In this document: in pieces, positions 63,925 through 64,000 of the stretch
How positions within the stretch are numbered: the first letter of the stretch is position 1
How the letters are laid out: the number at the start of each line of letters is the position of its first letter
Assembly (NCBI RefSeq): GCF_001641635.1
Contig: NZ_LUUB01000080.1
Span: 225,898 to 289,897, forward strand
Source: Bradyrhizobium centrolobii
Lineage (GTDB): Bacteria > Pseudomonadota > Alphaproteobacteria > Rhizobiales > Xanthobacteraceae
Direction: 5' to 3'
DNA: 64,000 bases
Made by a program: the position numbers and the translations under genes
Notes under the pieces: model-generated
What the model saw: only the letters and a program-made list of their open reading frames with translations
Told to the model about the DNA's origin: nothing
The model's database searches: none

Positions 63925-64000
63925 CTACTGCGGCGACACGGATGGCGGCGTGGGACCGGACGGCGGCACCGAGCCGCGGCGGGCGGCCGCGGCAGCGGAC
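63925..64000 (-). CDS. 3' end of a gene, possibly SPFH/stomatin-like
   Basis: A minus-strand frame entering from the right edge ends at a TAG at 63925-63927. The visible 24 codons read a low-complexity tail (AAAAARRGSVPPSGPTPPSV) as seen at the end of some SPFH/band-7 proteins that pair with NfeD. Only the tail is in the window; the call rests on gene neighbourhood and composition. Confidence 0.45.
   Translation of the reverse strand, partial: SAAAAARRGSVPPSGPTPPSVSPQ

Overview
The window reads as a chromosomal segment of an alphaproteobacterium, most likely Bradyrhizobium or a close relative in the Nitrobacteraceae. The evidence is high GC with strong third-position GC bias, and intergenic inverted repeats (arms starting CGTCATTGCGAGCG or CGTCATTCCGGGGCGCG) of the kind common in that group. 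The order tRNA-Val / cpdR / hutG / suhB-type sRNA / hisN-like gene, and a ROSE-type leader in front of a small heat-shock gene, point the same way. I see no transposase, integrase, phage gene or CRISPR array.

Layout. 0-11 kb is catabolic: a ThDP-dependent decarboxylase-like enzyme, a degenerate GFA protein, an old yellow enzyme, an aldehyde dehydrogenase, an SDR, a zinc-ribbon protein, a Rieske protein, two paralogous amidohydrolase-2 proteins and a hydantoinase. 11-17 kb holds a membrane-anchored GH3 enzyme, then a DUF4173 membrane protein coupled to a response regulator and histidine kinase, a tiny membrane protein and an AlkB-like dioxygenase. 17.5-22 kb holds secreted proteins, including an alpha/beta-hydrolase without its nucleophile. 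It also has an orphan branched-chain-type binding protein behind an FNR/FixK-like palindrome, convergent with an adenylate cyclase that carries a c-type heme motif. 22-33 kb looks like a substrate-specific locus: enolase-superfamily enzyme, sulfatase, FadR-type regulator, ABC importer without its ATPase, AroE-like dehydrogenase, FAD monooxygenase and a formylglycine-generating enzyme that could activate the sulfatase.

33-43 kb carries an AraC regulator, an ATC-hydrolase-like protein coupled to a small secreted protein, DUF488 and DUF2945 proteins, tRNA-Val, cpdR, hutG, the suhB/mmgR-type sRNA, a histidinol-phosphatase-like gene, an orphan TctC-type binding protein, a LysR/TauE pair, an intact GFA protein and a LysE-type exporter. 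43-52 kb has a cyclase-TPR protein, a large membrane-anchored di-heme peroxidase with an unusual N-terminal domain, two hydrolases, hsp20 with a sigma32-like promoter and thermometer-like leader, and a proline-rich secreted protein. 52-59 kb is gltB-gltD, split by a repeat element. 59-64 kb has a beta-barrel outer-membrane protein, a KpsF/KdsD isomerase, a divergent CMD/HxlR pair, and nfeD next to the tail of a probable SPFH partner.

The most informative signals are the ROSE-like leader of hsp20, the suhB-type sRNA with its promoter, the heme-linked cyclase with its FixK-boxed neighbour, the sulfatase/FGE/ABC locus, the peroxidase with a PCP-motif N-terminal domain, and several enzymes whose catalytic or substrate-binding residues are replaced. 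All family assignments come from reading motifs; no database search was run.
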